A DNA stretch of 64,000 bases. Origin: Winogradskyella sp. Lineage in GTDB: Bacteria; Bacteroidota; Bacteroidia; Flavobacteriales; Flavobacteriaceae. The stretch covers positions 62,001-126,000 of the forward strand of contig NZ_JANQIM010000005.1 of the NCBI RefSeq assembly GCF_028282165.1, given 5' to 3'. This document shows positions 26,583-35,288 of this stretch, one piece after another (position 1 is the stretch's first letter; each line of letters begins with the position of its first letter). Under the pieces are notes generated by a model. That model was not told the DNA's origin, searched no databases, and saw nothing but the letters and a program-made list of their open reading frames with translations. A program made the translations under genes and the position numbers.

Positions 26583-27513
26583 GAAGCACCGTTTTTACGA
26601 GTTTATTTTCTTCCACGCTAAACTGAAAACCTAAGCGTTCAACACCTCCATAAACCATAGCATTATTGATTTCTGACGCAAAATTATATTTCCTCAATAA
26701 AGCCTCGTGTCCTTTTCTATTGAGTTTAAGTCCTGTATCATCTTCGTCAAAAAAGATATTCAATTTCTCTATGAGCCTTCTATGTTGCGTATCACCAAAA
26801 CCATAATAACCTTGGTAGTTAAGGCTATAACCCAAAAGATGATGCTTTGATTTAATTTCATTATCTCTTACGAGCCTAAGAATATTGTCTTCAAGAACAC
26901 TCAAACCACTCTTTTGATGGGGAAAGCGTTTAAGATGTGCCTTTAAGCAATTGCTCATATACTTAAAGTTAGATTCTGTAACAATATAAGGCTTAAGGAT
27001 ATTATGGTCCTTACCACAATAGGTTCGCCATAATGTGATCGCCAATTCTTTGTCCTTATTAGTCAGTAAAATCCGCTTATTATAGTGGTTTAAAAGCTGC
27101 TCTGGTGTCAATTCTGCTAAGCCTTTAAGATTTTTTTCGCCTTCTACGCGTCCACTACAAATCAAATAAAGCGGTTTATCAATATCTTTCTGGTGTAAGA
27201 GATTAATTACACCAAGTAGGTTGATATGGCAAAACAAATCATACTCGAACCAGAGATGAATTTCTGAATACTTTTCTGATTCGTCAAGTTTGGATAACTC
27301 TTCTTTTAATTCTTGAGTATCTACTTCAATATCATAATGTTCTTTCAGGAAATGACTTCGTAATTCAAAAAATCCATCTGATGCTATTGCAGGCACCGTA
27401 GGACCTTCACAAAGCATTTCTTGCCATGTTAATATATCGTCCTTAAAATCAAGTTCCCTTAAATAATCCGTTAATGCATTACCATTGGTAATATGAAGAA
27501 TTTGCTTTGCCAT
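26572..27513 (-). CDS. DUF1835 domain protein
   Basis: A 313-residue cytoplasmic protein. The N-terminus MAKQILHITNGNALTDYLRE with WQEMLCEGP and the later HLWFEYDLFCHINLLGVINLL match the DUF1835 signature, a conserved family of unknown function with an alpha/beta N-terminal part. The C-terminal part (about 200-313) is helical, possibly winged-helix-like (NILRLVRDNEIKSKHHLLGY). It lies between the SUI1-like gene (3-base gap) and the nucleoside phosphorylase (11-base overlap). Confidence 0.75.
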   Translation of the reverse strand: MAKQILHITNGNALTDYLRELDFKDDILTWQEMLCEGPTVPAIASDGFFELRSHFLKEHYDIEVDTQELKEELSKLDESEKYSEIHLWFEYDLFCHINLLGVINLLHQKDIDKPLYLICSGRVEGEKNLKGLAELTPEQLLNHYNKRILLTNKDKELAITLWRTYCGKDHNILKPYIVTESNFKYMSNCLKAHLKRFPHQKSGLSVLEDNILRLVRDNEIKSKHHLLGYSLNYQGYYGFGDTQHRRLIEKLNIFFDEDDTGLKLNRKGHEALLRKYNFASEINNAMVYGGVERLGFQFSVEENKLVKTVLHVN

Positions 27514-27516
27514 ATA

Positions 27517-27849
27517 TTAACCTCCAACACGTTTTACATTGAATCCCTTTTCCTTAAGAATGGTCATAATCTTATCTCGATAATCGCCCTGGATAATAAT
27601 TTTATCGTCCTTAAAACTACCGCCAACACTGAGCTTGGTTTTCAATTCTTTAGCTAGTTTTTTAAAATCGTTCGTTGCACCTGTATAGCCTTCTATAATG
27701 GTGATGGGTTTGCCTTTCCGTTTTTCGTATTTGCATAATATGGGCTCGTCTTGGAGCCATATATCATTTTCTACGGTCTTAGAATCATCAGTTGAATTAT
27801 CAGATACATGATCTGGAAATAGTTTTTTGAGCTGATCTTGTAAATCCAT
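27517..27849 (-). CDS. SUI1/YciH-type translation initiation factor
   Basis: A 110-residue protein of the eIF1/SUI1 family. The C-terminal domain (about 38-110) shows KYEKRKGKPITIIEGYTG, KKLAKELKTKLSVGGSFK and IIIQGDYRDKIMTILKEKGF, matching YciH. Bacterial YciH is thought to influence start-site selection or stress translation. Its start codon directly abuts the stop of the oxygenase gene, so the two are translationally linked. Confidence 0.88.
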   Translation of the reverse strand: MDLQDQLKKLFPDHVSDNSTDDSKTVENDIWLQDEPILCKYEKRKGKPITIIEGYTGATNDFKKLAKELKTKLSVGGSFKDDKIIIQGDYRDKIMTILKEKGFNVKRVGG

Positions 27850-28800
27850 TTATTTTTTTATCAATCCTAGTTCAACAAGTCGTTCATTTAAAAATTCACC
27901 AGCAGTAATGTCTTCAAACTGCTTAGGATTATCTTCATCAACACAACTATCCAAAACATCTAGTTTCATTTCACTTATGGGATGCATAAAGAAAGGGATA
28001 GAATAGCGCGATGTCCCCCAAAGTTCACGAGGTGGATTAACAACACGATGTATTGTAGATTTTAATTTGTTGTTTGTATGTCTCGATAGCATATCACCAA
28101 CATTGATCATTAGCTCATCGGGCTCGGCTATAGCGTCTAACCATTCACCATCATGGCGTTGTACTTGCAAACCTCTTCCTTGAGCACCCATTAAAAGTGT
28201 AATGAGATTAATATCGCCATGGGCAGCAGCTCTTACTGCATTTTTTGGTTCTTCGATTATTGGTGGATAATGGATAGGTCTTAAAATAGAGTTACCATTA
28301 TGGATGTATTCGTCAAAATAGGTTTCTTTCAGATCCAAGTGTAAAGCTAAGGCACGCAAAACATACTTAGCTGTTTTCTCAAGCATTTGATAAGCGTCTT
28401 TACCTACCGTATTGAATTCTGGAAGTTCTTTGACTTCCACATTATCTGGATATTCTTTTTTGCGCTCATCATCGTCTTCAACATATTGGCCAAAATGCCA
28501 AAATTCTTTGAGGTCACCTTCTTTCTTGCCTTTGGCACTTTCCTTGCCAAAAGACACATAACCACGCTGACCACCAATACCTACTATTTCGTAACTTTCC
28601 TTAACTTCTAATGGCAAATTGAAAAAATTTTTCACTTCGCCATACAATTTATCTACTAAATCATCTTCTAAAAAGTGTCCTTTTAAAGCAACAAAACCAA
28701 TATCTTGATAAGCTTTTCCAATTTCATCAATAAATTTTTGCTTTCGTTTTGGGTCATCAGACAGGAAATCTTTTAAATCAACACTTGGTATTCTATCCAT
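27850..28800 (-). CDS. 2-oxoglutarate/Fe(II)-dependent oxygenase of the isopenicillin N synthase family
   Basis: A 316-residue oxygenase. The iron facial triad is visible as His194 and Asp196 (AAHGDINLITLL) and His251 (STIHRVVNPP), and the 2-oxoglutarate-binding RxS as Arg265-Tyr-Ser267 (SRYSIPFF). The N-terminus (PSVDLKDF, IGFVALKGH) is typical of the DIOX_N domain. The substrate is unknown. It is the first gene of the operon that continues through the SUI1-like factor, DUF1835, phosphorylase and solute-binding-like gene. Confidence 0.88.
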   Translation of the reverse strand: MDRIPSVDLKDFLSDDPKRKQKFIDEIGKAYQDIGFVALKGHFLEDDLVDKLYGEVKNFFNLPLEVKESYEIVGIGGQRGYVSFGKESAKGKKEGDLKEFWHFGQYVEDDDERKKEYPDNVEVKELPEFNTVGKDAYQMLEKTAKYVLRALALHLDLKETYFDEYIHNGNSILRPIHYPPIIEEPKNAVRAAAHGDINLITLLMGAQGRGLQVQRHDGEWLDAIAEPDELMINVGDMLSRHTNNKLKSTIHRVVNPPRELWGTSRYSIPFFMHPISEMKLDVLDSCVDEDNPKQFEDITAGEFLNERLVELGLIKK

Positions 28801-28917
28801 GATATGAATGCTTTAAATTTTTGTCAATATACAAATCTAACGAAAATAGAACTAAAAAATTGAATTTTGAATTGAGACAATTTATAGGTTAATTCCTCAA
28901 TATTGACGCATTTTATT

Positions 28918-28925
28918 TACATTTG
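28918..28925 (+). promoter_or_regulatory. -7 element that sets the E1 gene start
   Basis: TACATTTG is an exact TAnnTTTG match 22 bases before the ATG at 28948. It lies inside the longer frame that opens at a TTG (28903), so transcription would start downstream of that codon. This supports the ATG at 28948. Confidence 0.45.
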
Positions 28926-28947
28926 GAGCATTACAGAAATAGAACTT

Positions 28948-30948
28948 ATGCCTACCATTACCAAAAGCAATATTGACTACGACAAACGCAGTTTAAGTGA
29001 TAAAGTATTATTAAAGCTTTATTACAATATGCTGCGACCTCGATTAATAGAGGAAAAAATGCTCATTTTATTACGTCAGGGAAAGATATCCAAGTGGTTT
29101 TCTGGTATTGGGCAAGAAGCTATTTCTGTTGGTGTAACCATGGCTCTAAAACCAAGTGAGTACATTTTACCGATGCATAGAAATCTTGGTGTTTTTACAA
29201 CGCGCGAAATTCCGTTACACCGTCTCTTTTGCCAGTGGCAAGGTAAGGCCAGTGGCTTTACAAAAGGACGAGATCGCTCGTTTCATTTTGGTACTCAAGA
29301 GTATAATATTGTTGGAATGATATCACATTTAGGGCCACAGCTTGGTGTAGCCGACGGTATAGCTCTAGCCAACTTACTAAAAAAGAATGGACAAGTCACA
29401 GCTGTTTTTACTGGTGAAGGAGGGACAAGCGAGGGGGATTTTCACGAAGCTTTAAATGTAGCTTCGGTTTGGCAGTTGCCAGTTATCTTCTGCATAGAAA
29501 ATAACGGTTATGGACTCTCTACACCAACAAATGAGCAGTACCGCTGCAAACATTTGGCAGATAGAGGAAAAGGCTATGGAATGGAGTCTTTTGTATTAGA
29601 TGGCAATAACATTATAGAAACCTATTCTAAAGTAAAAAAACTAGCCGAGAGCATTAGAAAACGGCCAAGACCCATTTTAATTGAATTTAAGACCTTTAGA
29701 CGACGTGGACACGAAGAGGCTAGTGGTACCAAATATGTGCCCAAAAAATTAATGAAAGAATGGGAAGCAAAAGATCCTATCGAAAATTTCAGAAGTTATT
29801 TGTATAGCAAAAAGATTTTAAATGCCGAAATTGATGAAAAATATATTTCAGATATTAAAGCTGAAATCGATACAAATTTAGAATCTGCATATACTGAAGA
29901 TCTTATAATACCAAATGAAATTAATGAGTTAAATGATGTTTATAAAACATCTGATTATAAACATATTACACATAATGAAGAAGTAAAAGAGTTGCGTCTG
30001 GTTGATGCTATCTCTGAAGGTTTAAGGCAATCGATGGAAGTTCATAAGGACTTGGTTATTATGGGACAGGATATTGCTGAATATGGCGGCGTTTTTAAAA
30101 TCACGGAAGGTTTTGTAGAACAATTTGGAAACGATAGAGTTCGCAATACACCAATTTGTGAATCTGCAATCGTTGAAGCTGGTATGGGCTTATCTATTGC
30201 TGGAATAAAAGCTATAGTAGAAATGCAATTTTCTGATTTTGTAACCTCTGGTTTTAATCCTATAGTGAATTACTTAGCAAAATCCTATTATCGATGGGCT
30301 CAAAACGCTGATGTCGTAGTAAGAATGCCTTGTGGAGCTGGTGTTGCGGCCGGTCCATTCCACTCGCAAACCAATGAAGCTTGGTTTACTAAAACACCAG
30401 GACTAAAGGTCGTTTACCCAGCATTTCCATATGATGCAAAGGGTTTGCTTGCAACAGCTATTAATGATCCTAATCCTGTTTTGTTTTTTGAACACAAGGC
30501 CCTGTATAGAAGCATCAGACAAGACGTGCCAACAGACTATTACACACTTCCATTTGGCCAAGCTTCAATAATAAGAAAGGGCGAATCCATTTCAATAATA
30601 ACTTATGGTGCAAGTGTACATTGGGCTTTAGAAACTCTAGAAAAAAATCCTGAGATTTCTGCTGATTTAATAGATTTAAGAACATTACATCCTCTAGATA
30701 AAGACACGATTTTAAAATCAGTTAAAAAGACTGGCAAGGCAATTATTTTGCAAGAAGATTCACTTTTTGGTGGCATTGCTAGTGATATTTCTGCAATATT
30801 AATGGAGGAGTGCTTTGAGTTTTTGGACGCTCCTGTAAAGCGTGTTGCGAGTATGGAAACGCCCATTCCGTTTGCTCCACAGTTGGAAGAGCAATATTTG
30901 TCTAAGCAAAAGTTTGAGTTTGCTCTAAAGAAACTTCTGGAGTACTAA
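28948..30948 (+). CDS. Fused E1 alpha/beta subunit of a branched-chain-type 2-oxoacid dehydrogenase
   Basis: A 666-residue thiamine-diphosphate enzyme carrying E1 alpha (about 1-330) and E1 beta (about 345-666) in one chain, a layout common in Bacteroidota. It decarboxylates a 2-oxoacid and acylates lipoyl-E2. The TPP motif is GEGGTSEGDFHEALN with IENNGYGLSTP; the alpha part also has SKWFSGIGQEAISVG. The beta part shows GQDIAEYGGVF, NTPICESAIVEAGMG and MPCGAGVAAGPFHSQTNEAW. Substrate (branched-chain or pyruvate) is inferred from family likeness. E2 and E3 genes are not in the window. The upstream in-frame TTG at 28903 was rejected because a promoter element lies after it. Confidence 0.93.
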   Translation: MPTITKSNIDYDKRSLSDKVLLKLYYNMLRPRLIEEKMLILLRQGKISKWFSGIGQEAISVGVTMALKPSEYILPMHRNLGVFTTREIPLHRLFCQWQGKASGFTKGRDRSFHFGTQEYNIVGMISHLGPQLGVADGIALANLLKKNGQVTAVFTGEGGTSEGDFHEALNVASVWQLPVIFCIENNGYGLSTPTNEQYRCKHLADRGKGYGMESFVLDGNNIIETYSKVKKLAESIRKRPRPILIEFKTFRRRGHEEASGTKYVPKKLMKEWEAKDPIENFRSYLYSKKILNAEIDEKYISDIKAEIDTNLESAYTEDLIIPNEINELNDVYKTSDYKHITHNEEVKELRLVDAISEGLRQSMEVHKDLVIMGQDIAEYGGVFKITEGFVEQFGNDRVRNTPICESAIVEAGMGLSIAGIKAIVEMQFSDFVTSGFNPIVNYLAKSYYRWAQNADVVVRMPCGAGVAAGPFHSQTNEAWFTKTPGLKVVYPAFPYDAKGLLATAINDPNPVLFFEHKALYRSIRQDVPTDYYTLPFGQASIIRKGESISIITYGASVHWALETLEKNPEISADLIDLRTLHPLDKDTILKSVKKTGKAIILQEDSLFGGIASDISAILMEECFEFLDAPVKRVASMETPIPFAPQLEEQYLSKQKFEFALKKLLEY

Positions 30949-31321
30949 TTACTCATATTTATTAATTGATCACAGTCTAGTTAACTGAAGAAAATGCCAA
31001 AGTTTATTAGGCTCTTTCCCTGTGATCTTTGGTTGTCATTTATTTTACAAATTATCAAAATGAGAGGGGATCAAAAAAGAGATATTTAAGACAACTTTTA
31101 AGACCTCTTAATTACTAGTTTTTTAGTTTAAGTCAGCATATATGCTATGTTTTTTGTTAATAACTATCTATAATTTAACAAAGAATTTCATATGTATAGA
31201 TAATCTTTTTGTTTATCGGATAAAGTATACTTTTTGTCGATTGTTAATTATATCTTAACTGTTTTTGTTAAGACGTAATTATATAATCTTAATTTTAACA
31301 ATTATAATTAAAATACGACAT
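30949..31321. other. Intergenic region with a long-loop hairpin, upstream of the protease gene
   Basis: Downstream of the E1 gene GATCACAG (30968-30975) and CTGTGATC (31020-31027) are complementary, with inner CCAAAG/CTTTGG partners, a possible mRNA 3' structure. The right half is strongly AT-rich and contains TCTTAAC/GTTAAGA (31253-31259, 31267-31273) before the protease start. No gene was seen. Confidence 0.45.
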
Positions 31322-33628
31322 ATGAAAATTAAACTACTTTTCTCGCTTTTAATGACTTCCATGATTTCTTTTGCGCAAGTCATACCAGAAAATATAAAAC
31401 CACCAAGTTGGGGGCTTAGTGATTTGGATAACCTTAAGCCATTTAAACTTCCATCTTTTGATCTTAAAAAATTACAAGATGAAGATAAAGTAAACGATAA
31501 GAACAAATCAAAACCTTGGCGTTTTGGACACGAAATCTATGTAGATCATAATTTTAATGAAGTAGGTGAGTGGACAACATTACCAAATGGTGATCGTATT
31601 TGGAGGATGACCTACAAATCTGAAGGTGCATATACTTTAAACTTCTTATTTGATACGTTTAAAGTTCCTGAAGGTGCAAAGCTTTATGTTTATAACCATG
31701 AAAGAGATGATCTGTTAAGGCCATTTACACACCATAACAATAATCCAGAAGAAGTGTTAGGGACATGGTTGGTCAATGGAAGTCAGGCTTGGATCGAATA
31801 CTATCAACCAGCAAATGTTACTGGACAGGCAAAGATTACAGTAGGCTCAGTTGTTCACGGATATCGTACTGCAGAAACTTACCAAAAGGCGTTAAATGAT
31901 TCTGGAGATTGTAACCATGATGTGGACTGTGATATTACCCCTTCTTCAGACCCATTTGAATTAAACACAAGGAAAGAAGAAGTTAAAAAAGCCGCAGGTA
32001 TGCTTGTTAGTGGTGGTGGATTCTGTTCAGGGACTTTAGTGAACAATACTAACAATGATGGTACACCTTATTTTTTAACAGCAAATCACTGTGGAGGTGG
32101 AGAAGCTAATTGGGCGTTTAGGTTTAATTGGAGAAGTCCAAATCCATCTTGTGGCACTACTGTAAATAGTACAAATGGTACATTTAACCAAACTGTAAGT
32201 GGTTGTGTAGTAAGAGCAACGAGTTCAGAATCTGATATGGAACTTGTAGAAATTACAGACCCAACATTCTTTAATAACAATCCAGATGTCGTATGGTCTG
32301 GTTGGAATAGATCGACCACACAAGTACCTCAGGTAAATTTTGGCATCCATCACCCAAGGGGAGATATTCAGAAAGTTTGTAGAGATGATCAAGGTGCAAC
32401 GCGTTTTGTTACCAGTTTTAATGGCAATCCAACCACTGAAATGTGGAGAATTGCAGATTGGGACTTAGGGGTTACAGAACCCGCGTCATCAGGATCTGCA
32501 TTGTTTAATGAAAATGGGCATTTAATTGGGATGTTATCTGGTGGGTCAGCTGCTTGTTCTGGTACAAATGATAACGGCGGATTTGATGTTTATGGGCGTT
32601 TTGGAGTCGCATGGGATTTTGGAAGTACTTCGTCATCTAGACTTAGAGATTGGTTAGATCCTGGAAATACTGGGGTTGAGACTCTAGATATATTTCCAGC
32701 AGTACAAATATTTGATAATGATGCATCTGTAAATGGCGGACCTAATCTTGAGGCTGAAATATGTAATACGGATTTTACGCCTCAGGTGACTGTTATTAAT
32801 CGAGGTAGTTTAGCTTTAACTTCCGCAACGGTGACTTATAATCTTGATTCTGATGCTAATACTGTGGTTAATTGGACAGGATCATTGCTAACAGGTGAAC
32901 AAGCTGTTGTGGCAACACCGATTTACAACAATTTATCAGCTGGAAGTCACACATTTAATATTTCTGTAGCAAATCCCAATGGTGTCGCTGATGAAAATAC
33001 AACAAACGACAATTTTGCCTATAGTTTTACTGTTTCACCAGAATTCTCAACCAACAATATAATTTTGAATATTGTTACTGATGATTATGCCAATGAGACT
33101 AGTTGGGAATTATTAGATAGTTCGCTAAGTGTAGTGGCAGGTATTTCAGCAGGTGATTATGCTAATAATTCAACATACCAAGAAACTATACCTATCCCAG
33201 TATTAGACGAGTGCTATACATTTGTTCTTCGTGATTCTTTTGGTGATGGTATTTGCTGTGGTTATGGTAATGGCTCTTACAATGTACAAGATGATAGCGG
33301 AAACATCTTAATCTCAGGAGGTGTTTTTGGCAGTTTAGAAGCCATACAATTTAAAGCTTTAAATCCTTTGAGTATTGATGAGTATGGGCTAGAGAGTTTA
33401 ATAAGTATATATCCGAACCCGGTAGCAAATGATTTAAATGTTGATTTAAGTTTAAGTGAAGATGTGACCTACAAAGTGGTCAATTTGCTCGGTCAACAAA
33501 TAACTGGTGGTGTTTTGAATGCGAGTGGCAGACAAACCATAGACATGTCACAACAAGAAGGTGGTATTTACTTCATTACTTTCTCTGTTGCTGACAGAAG
33601 TCTTACTAAAAAGATTGTTAAAAATTAA
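31322..33628 (+). CDS. Secreted trypsin-like (lysyl-endopeptidase type) serine protease with T9SS type A signal
   Basis: A 768-residue secreted protease. The ATG at 31322 gives a proper signal peptide (MKIKLLFSLLMTSMISFAQ), whereas the longer frame starts in a poor context. A propeptide (20-215) precedes the S1-type domain: His256 in FLTANHCGG, Asp305 in SSESDMELVEI and Ser390 in EPASSGSALF form the catalytic triad, as in Achromobacter protease I. A CARDB-like repeat follows (about 470-575), then a Gly-rich module with DSFGDGICCGYGNGSY, and a type A T9SS C-terminal domain starting LISIYPNPVANDLNVDL and ending KKIVKN. It should be exported by Sec and T9SS and either released or bound to the surface. 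It ends in a strong terminator. Confidence 0.92.
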   Translation: MKIKLLFSLLMTSMISFAQVIPENIKPPSWGLSDLDNLKPFKLPSFDLKKLQDEDKVNDKNKSKPWRFGHEIYVDHNFNEVGEWTTLPNGDRIWRMTYKSEGAYTLNFLFDTFKVPEGAKLYVYNHERDDLLRPFTHHNNNPEEVLGTWLVNGSQAWIEYYQPANVTGQAKITVGSVVHGYRTAETYQKALNDSGDCNHDVDCDITPSSDPFELNTRKEEVKKAAGMLVSGGGFCSGTLVNNTNNDGTPYFLTANHCGGGEANWAFRFNWRSPNPSCGTTVNSTNGTFNQTVSGCVVRATSSESDMELVEITDPTFFNNNPDVVWSGWNRSTTQVPQVNFGIHHPRGDIQKVCRDDQGATRFVTSFNGNPTTEMWRIADWDLGVTEPASSGSALFNENGHLIGMLSGGSAACSGTNDNGGFDVYGRFGVAWDFGSTSSSRLRDWLDPGNTGVETLDIFPAVQIFDNDASVNGGPNLEAEICNTDFTPQVTVINRGSLALTSATVTYNLDSDANTVVNWTGSLLTGEQAVVATPIYNNLSAGSHTFNISVANPNGVADENTTNDNFAYSFTVSPEFSTNNIILNIVTDDYANETSWELLDSSLSVVAGISAGDYANNSTYQETIPIPVLDECYTFVLRDSFGDGICCGYGNGSYNVQDDSGNILISGGVFGSLEAIQFKALNPLSIDEYGLESLISIYPNPVANDLNVDLSLSEDVTYKVVNLLGQQITGGVLNASGRQTIDMSQQEGGIYFITFSVADRSLTKKIVKN

Positions 33629-33658
33629 TTTAGATTTTTCAAAATCCTTATAAATAAA

Positions 33659-33688
33659 AAACCAATACATTTTGTGTATTGGTTTTTT
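33659..33688. terminator. Bidirectional terminator between the protease gene and the small-ORF array
   Basis: AACCAATACA (33659-33668 region) and TGTATTGGTT (33675-33684) form a perfect stem of about 10 bp with a short TTTTG-type loop. T-runs follow on both strands. The core ACCAATAC/GTATTGGT equals that of the hairpin at 13614-13634. Confidence 0.85.
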
Positions 33689-33719
33689 CATTTCATTTCT
33701 ATTGGGCGATTAATCCAAT

Positions 33720-33791
33720 TCATAATTTAATAGTTTCTAGGTCATCATCTAAACTGTGCGATGTATTGACGATTTTTGATAAAGCTCTCAT
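33720..33791 (-). CDS. Small ORF C of the tandem 128-bp array (23 codons)
   Basis: A 23-codon frame starting MRALSKIVNTSHS and ending DLETIKL. Its start codon is exactly 128 bases from that of the next unit, and its leader (CTGGCGTTATTAATTC with ATCAATCAAAAA) is shared with that unit. The peptide differs from the other two except for the MR-L start. Coding status is not proven. Confidence 0.3.
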   Translation of the reverse strand: MRALSKIVNTSHSLDDDLETIKL

Positions 33792-33832
33792 AGTTGTTTG
33801 ATTTTTGATTGATGAATTAATAACGCCAGTAG

Positions 33833-33919
33833 TTACCTGTAACGTCTTTTACTATTCCAAGTATAGCTTTTAGTATCTATACTAGTACTTGTTAATTGGT
33901 TGTTGTTTAAAGTTCTCAT
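33833..33919 (-). CDS. Small ORF B of the tandem array (28 codons)
   Basis: A 28-codon frame starting MRTLNNNQLTSTSIDTK and ending SYTWNSKRRYR. It is nearly identical to ORF A (Val to Ile and Ile to Ser, one silent change). The C-terminus is strongly basic. No family is recognised. Confidence 0.4.
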   Translation of the reverse strand: MRTLNNNQLTSTSIDTKSYTWNSKRRYR

Positions 33920-33960
33920 AATTTTTAATTTTTTGATTGATGAATTAATAACGCCAGTAA

Positions 33961-34047
33961 TTATCTGTAACGTCTTTTACTATTCCAAGTATAGATTTTA
34001 GTATCCACACTAGTACTTGTTAATTGGTTGTTGTTTAAAGTTCTCAT
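33961..34047 (-). CDS. Small ORF A of the tandem array (28 codons)
   Basis: A 28-codon frame starting MRTLNNNQLTSTSVDTK and ending IYTWNSKRRYR, first in the presumed transcript that would run leftwards to the terminator at 33659-33688. Its leader keeps the AATCAATTAAAAA character of the other units. No modifying enzyme or transporter gene for a peptide lies next to it. Confidence 0.4.
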   Translation of the reverse strand: MRTLNNNQLTSTSVDTKIYTWNSKRRYR

Positions 34048-34175
34048 GATGTTTTTCGTTTTTTAATTGATTACATCTTATAGACGAGCAAAAAAATAAA
34101 ATGTTACAGTACTTTGCATAACATAGTAATGATTTAACACTTTTTAACTTTTTGCTCTATATTTATCCTTATGTT

Positions 34176-34589
34176 ATGAGAACAAGAATATATACCATAT
34201 GTCTCATTATCGTTTTTATTTTTTGTTGTAAGCAAAAAGTAAAAGAGAAGTGTACCGTAAAATCCTTTTTGGTTACTGCAACAGCTTATAACTCATTGGC
34301 CTACCAAACCAATTCTAATCCAAATATTACGGCTTTTGGTGATAGTCTTAAACCAGGTCTCAGATACATTGCCGTATCGAGGGATTTATTAGATTCAGGC
34401 TTGGTACATAATACTAAGGTAAAGATCGAAGGTTTTGACAGCTTATTTATAGTAAAAGATAAAATGAACAAACGTTGGAAGAAACGTATTGATATTTATA
34501 TGGGAGTAGATATCAAAAAGGCGAAAGAATGGGGCAAAAAAAGTGTAACTATAGAATATTGTGTGCGTTTAAATGATTCAATAAACTAA
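34176..34589 (+). CDS. 3D-domain (RlpA-like double-psi barrel) lipoprotein
   Basis: A 137-residue lipoprotein: MRTRIYTICLIIVFIFCC followed by a 3D domain (about 30-130). The motif order TATAYNSLAYQ, NITAFGDSLKPGLRYIAVSRDLL, VKIEGFDSLFIVKDKMNKRWKKRIDIY and AKEWGKKSVTIEY fits this family, in which three Asp residues are conserved in a barrel related to MltA and RlpA. A cell-wall-related role is likely. The ATG at 34176 is preferred over the in-frame TTG at 34152 because it begins the signal peptide. It meets the ExbD gene tail to tail with 4 bases overlap. Confidence 0.8.
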   Translation: MRTRIYTICLIIVFIFCCKQKVKEKCTVKSFLVTATAYNSLAYQTNSNPNITAFGDSLKPGLRYIAVSRDLLDSGLVHNTKVKIEGFDSLFIVKDKMNKRWKKRIDIYMGVDIKKAKEWGKKSVTIEYCVRLNDSIN

Positions 34590-35152
34590 TCTCGTTTTAC
34601 CATAACTTCAGATACAATAAATGGATAAGCCTTTTTTACAATTCTAAATTCCTCATCAGTTATCTGATCAGGTGTCTTATTGAATTTGTCTTTGATGTAA
34701 ACTGCCCTAAGGTCATAGAAAGCTTTTGTAATTTCATCCTGCACAGAAACAAACAGATGATATTTAGTCAAGGCATCGTGACTTAAAGAAATTACGGCTT
34801 CTTTTGGGTGATCAGAGGATTCGGGTAATCTTTCACCTTTACAATAATCACATGTAGATGCCCCGTTGTTATCTACAAAAGCTTTTACTATTTGCTCAAT
34901 CTCCTCGAGTTCGACAATCTTGTCTTCAATAAAAATCTCTTGTTTGCTATTTAAATTGATCCTTAGAATATTGCGTTCAACAATTTTAGAAATACAATCT
35001 TCAATTTTTGGACAATCACTAGGTAATTGTCTCAAGATACCCTTATCTGCCGAAATAGTTGTAGTCACCAAAAAGAAAATGAGCAATAAAAAGGCAATGT
35101 CTGCCATAGATCCCGCATTGACCGTTGCAGGATGTCTTCGAAATGATCTCAT
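34586..35152 (-). CDS. ExbD/TolR-family proton-channel subunit
   Basis: A 188-residue inner-membrane protein with one N-terminal transmembrane segment (about 15-36). NAGSMADIAFLLLIFFLVTTTI carries the conserved Asp of the ion pathway in ExbD/TolR/MotB-type proteins. A periplasmic domain follows, with a Cys pair (CDYCKG) unusual in the family. No exbB or tonB gene adjoins it in the window, so a partner encoded elsewhere is assumed. Confidence 0.88.
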   Translation of the reverse strand: MRSFRRHPATVNAGSMADIAFLLLIFFLVTTTISADKGILRQLPSDCPKIEDCISKIVERNILRINLNSKQEIFIEDKIVELEEIEQIVKAFVDNNGASTCDYCKGERLPESSDHPKEAVISLSHDALTKYHLFVSVQDEITKAFYDLRAVYIKDKFNKTPDQITDEEFRIVKKAYPFIVSEVMVKRD

Positions 35153-35288
35153 AATATAATTATTTTAAATGTTAATACTTTCTTAATCACAAGAACAGTA
35201 CCAATCTTGTTAAAGGTTATTAACAATTCACTCAAAAAACCCTTACAATATGCTATTTTTGCAAAATTAACGTCCGTGAAAAAATTAT

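Larger units (their letters stand above)
33803..34047 (-). repeat. Tandem direct repeat, period 128 bp
   Basis: Copy 1 (33803-33930) and copy 2 (33931-34047) are nearly identical, with only a few substitutions over the compared 117 bases. A third, diverged unit extends to the left, keeping the ATGAGA start in the same 128-bp register. Each unit consists of an A-rich leader and a short ORF on the minus strand. Confidence 0.85.

Noticed and set aside
28903-28947. Longer N-terminus of the E1 gene from a TTG
   Set aside because: The -7 promoter element TACATTTG lies downstream of that codon, and MPTITK at 28948 is a normal start.
31265-31321. Longer N-terminus of the protease from an upstream start
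   Set aside because: The signal peptide begins at the ATG at 31322; the extension is a run of Ile-rich AT sequence.
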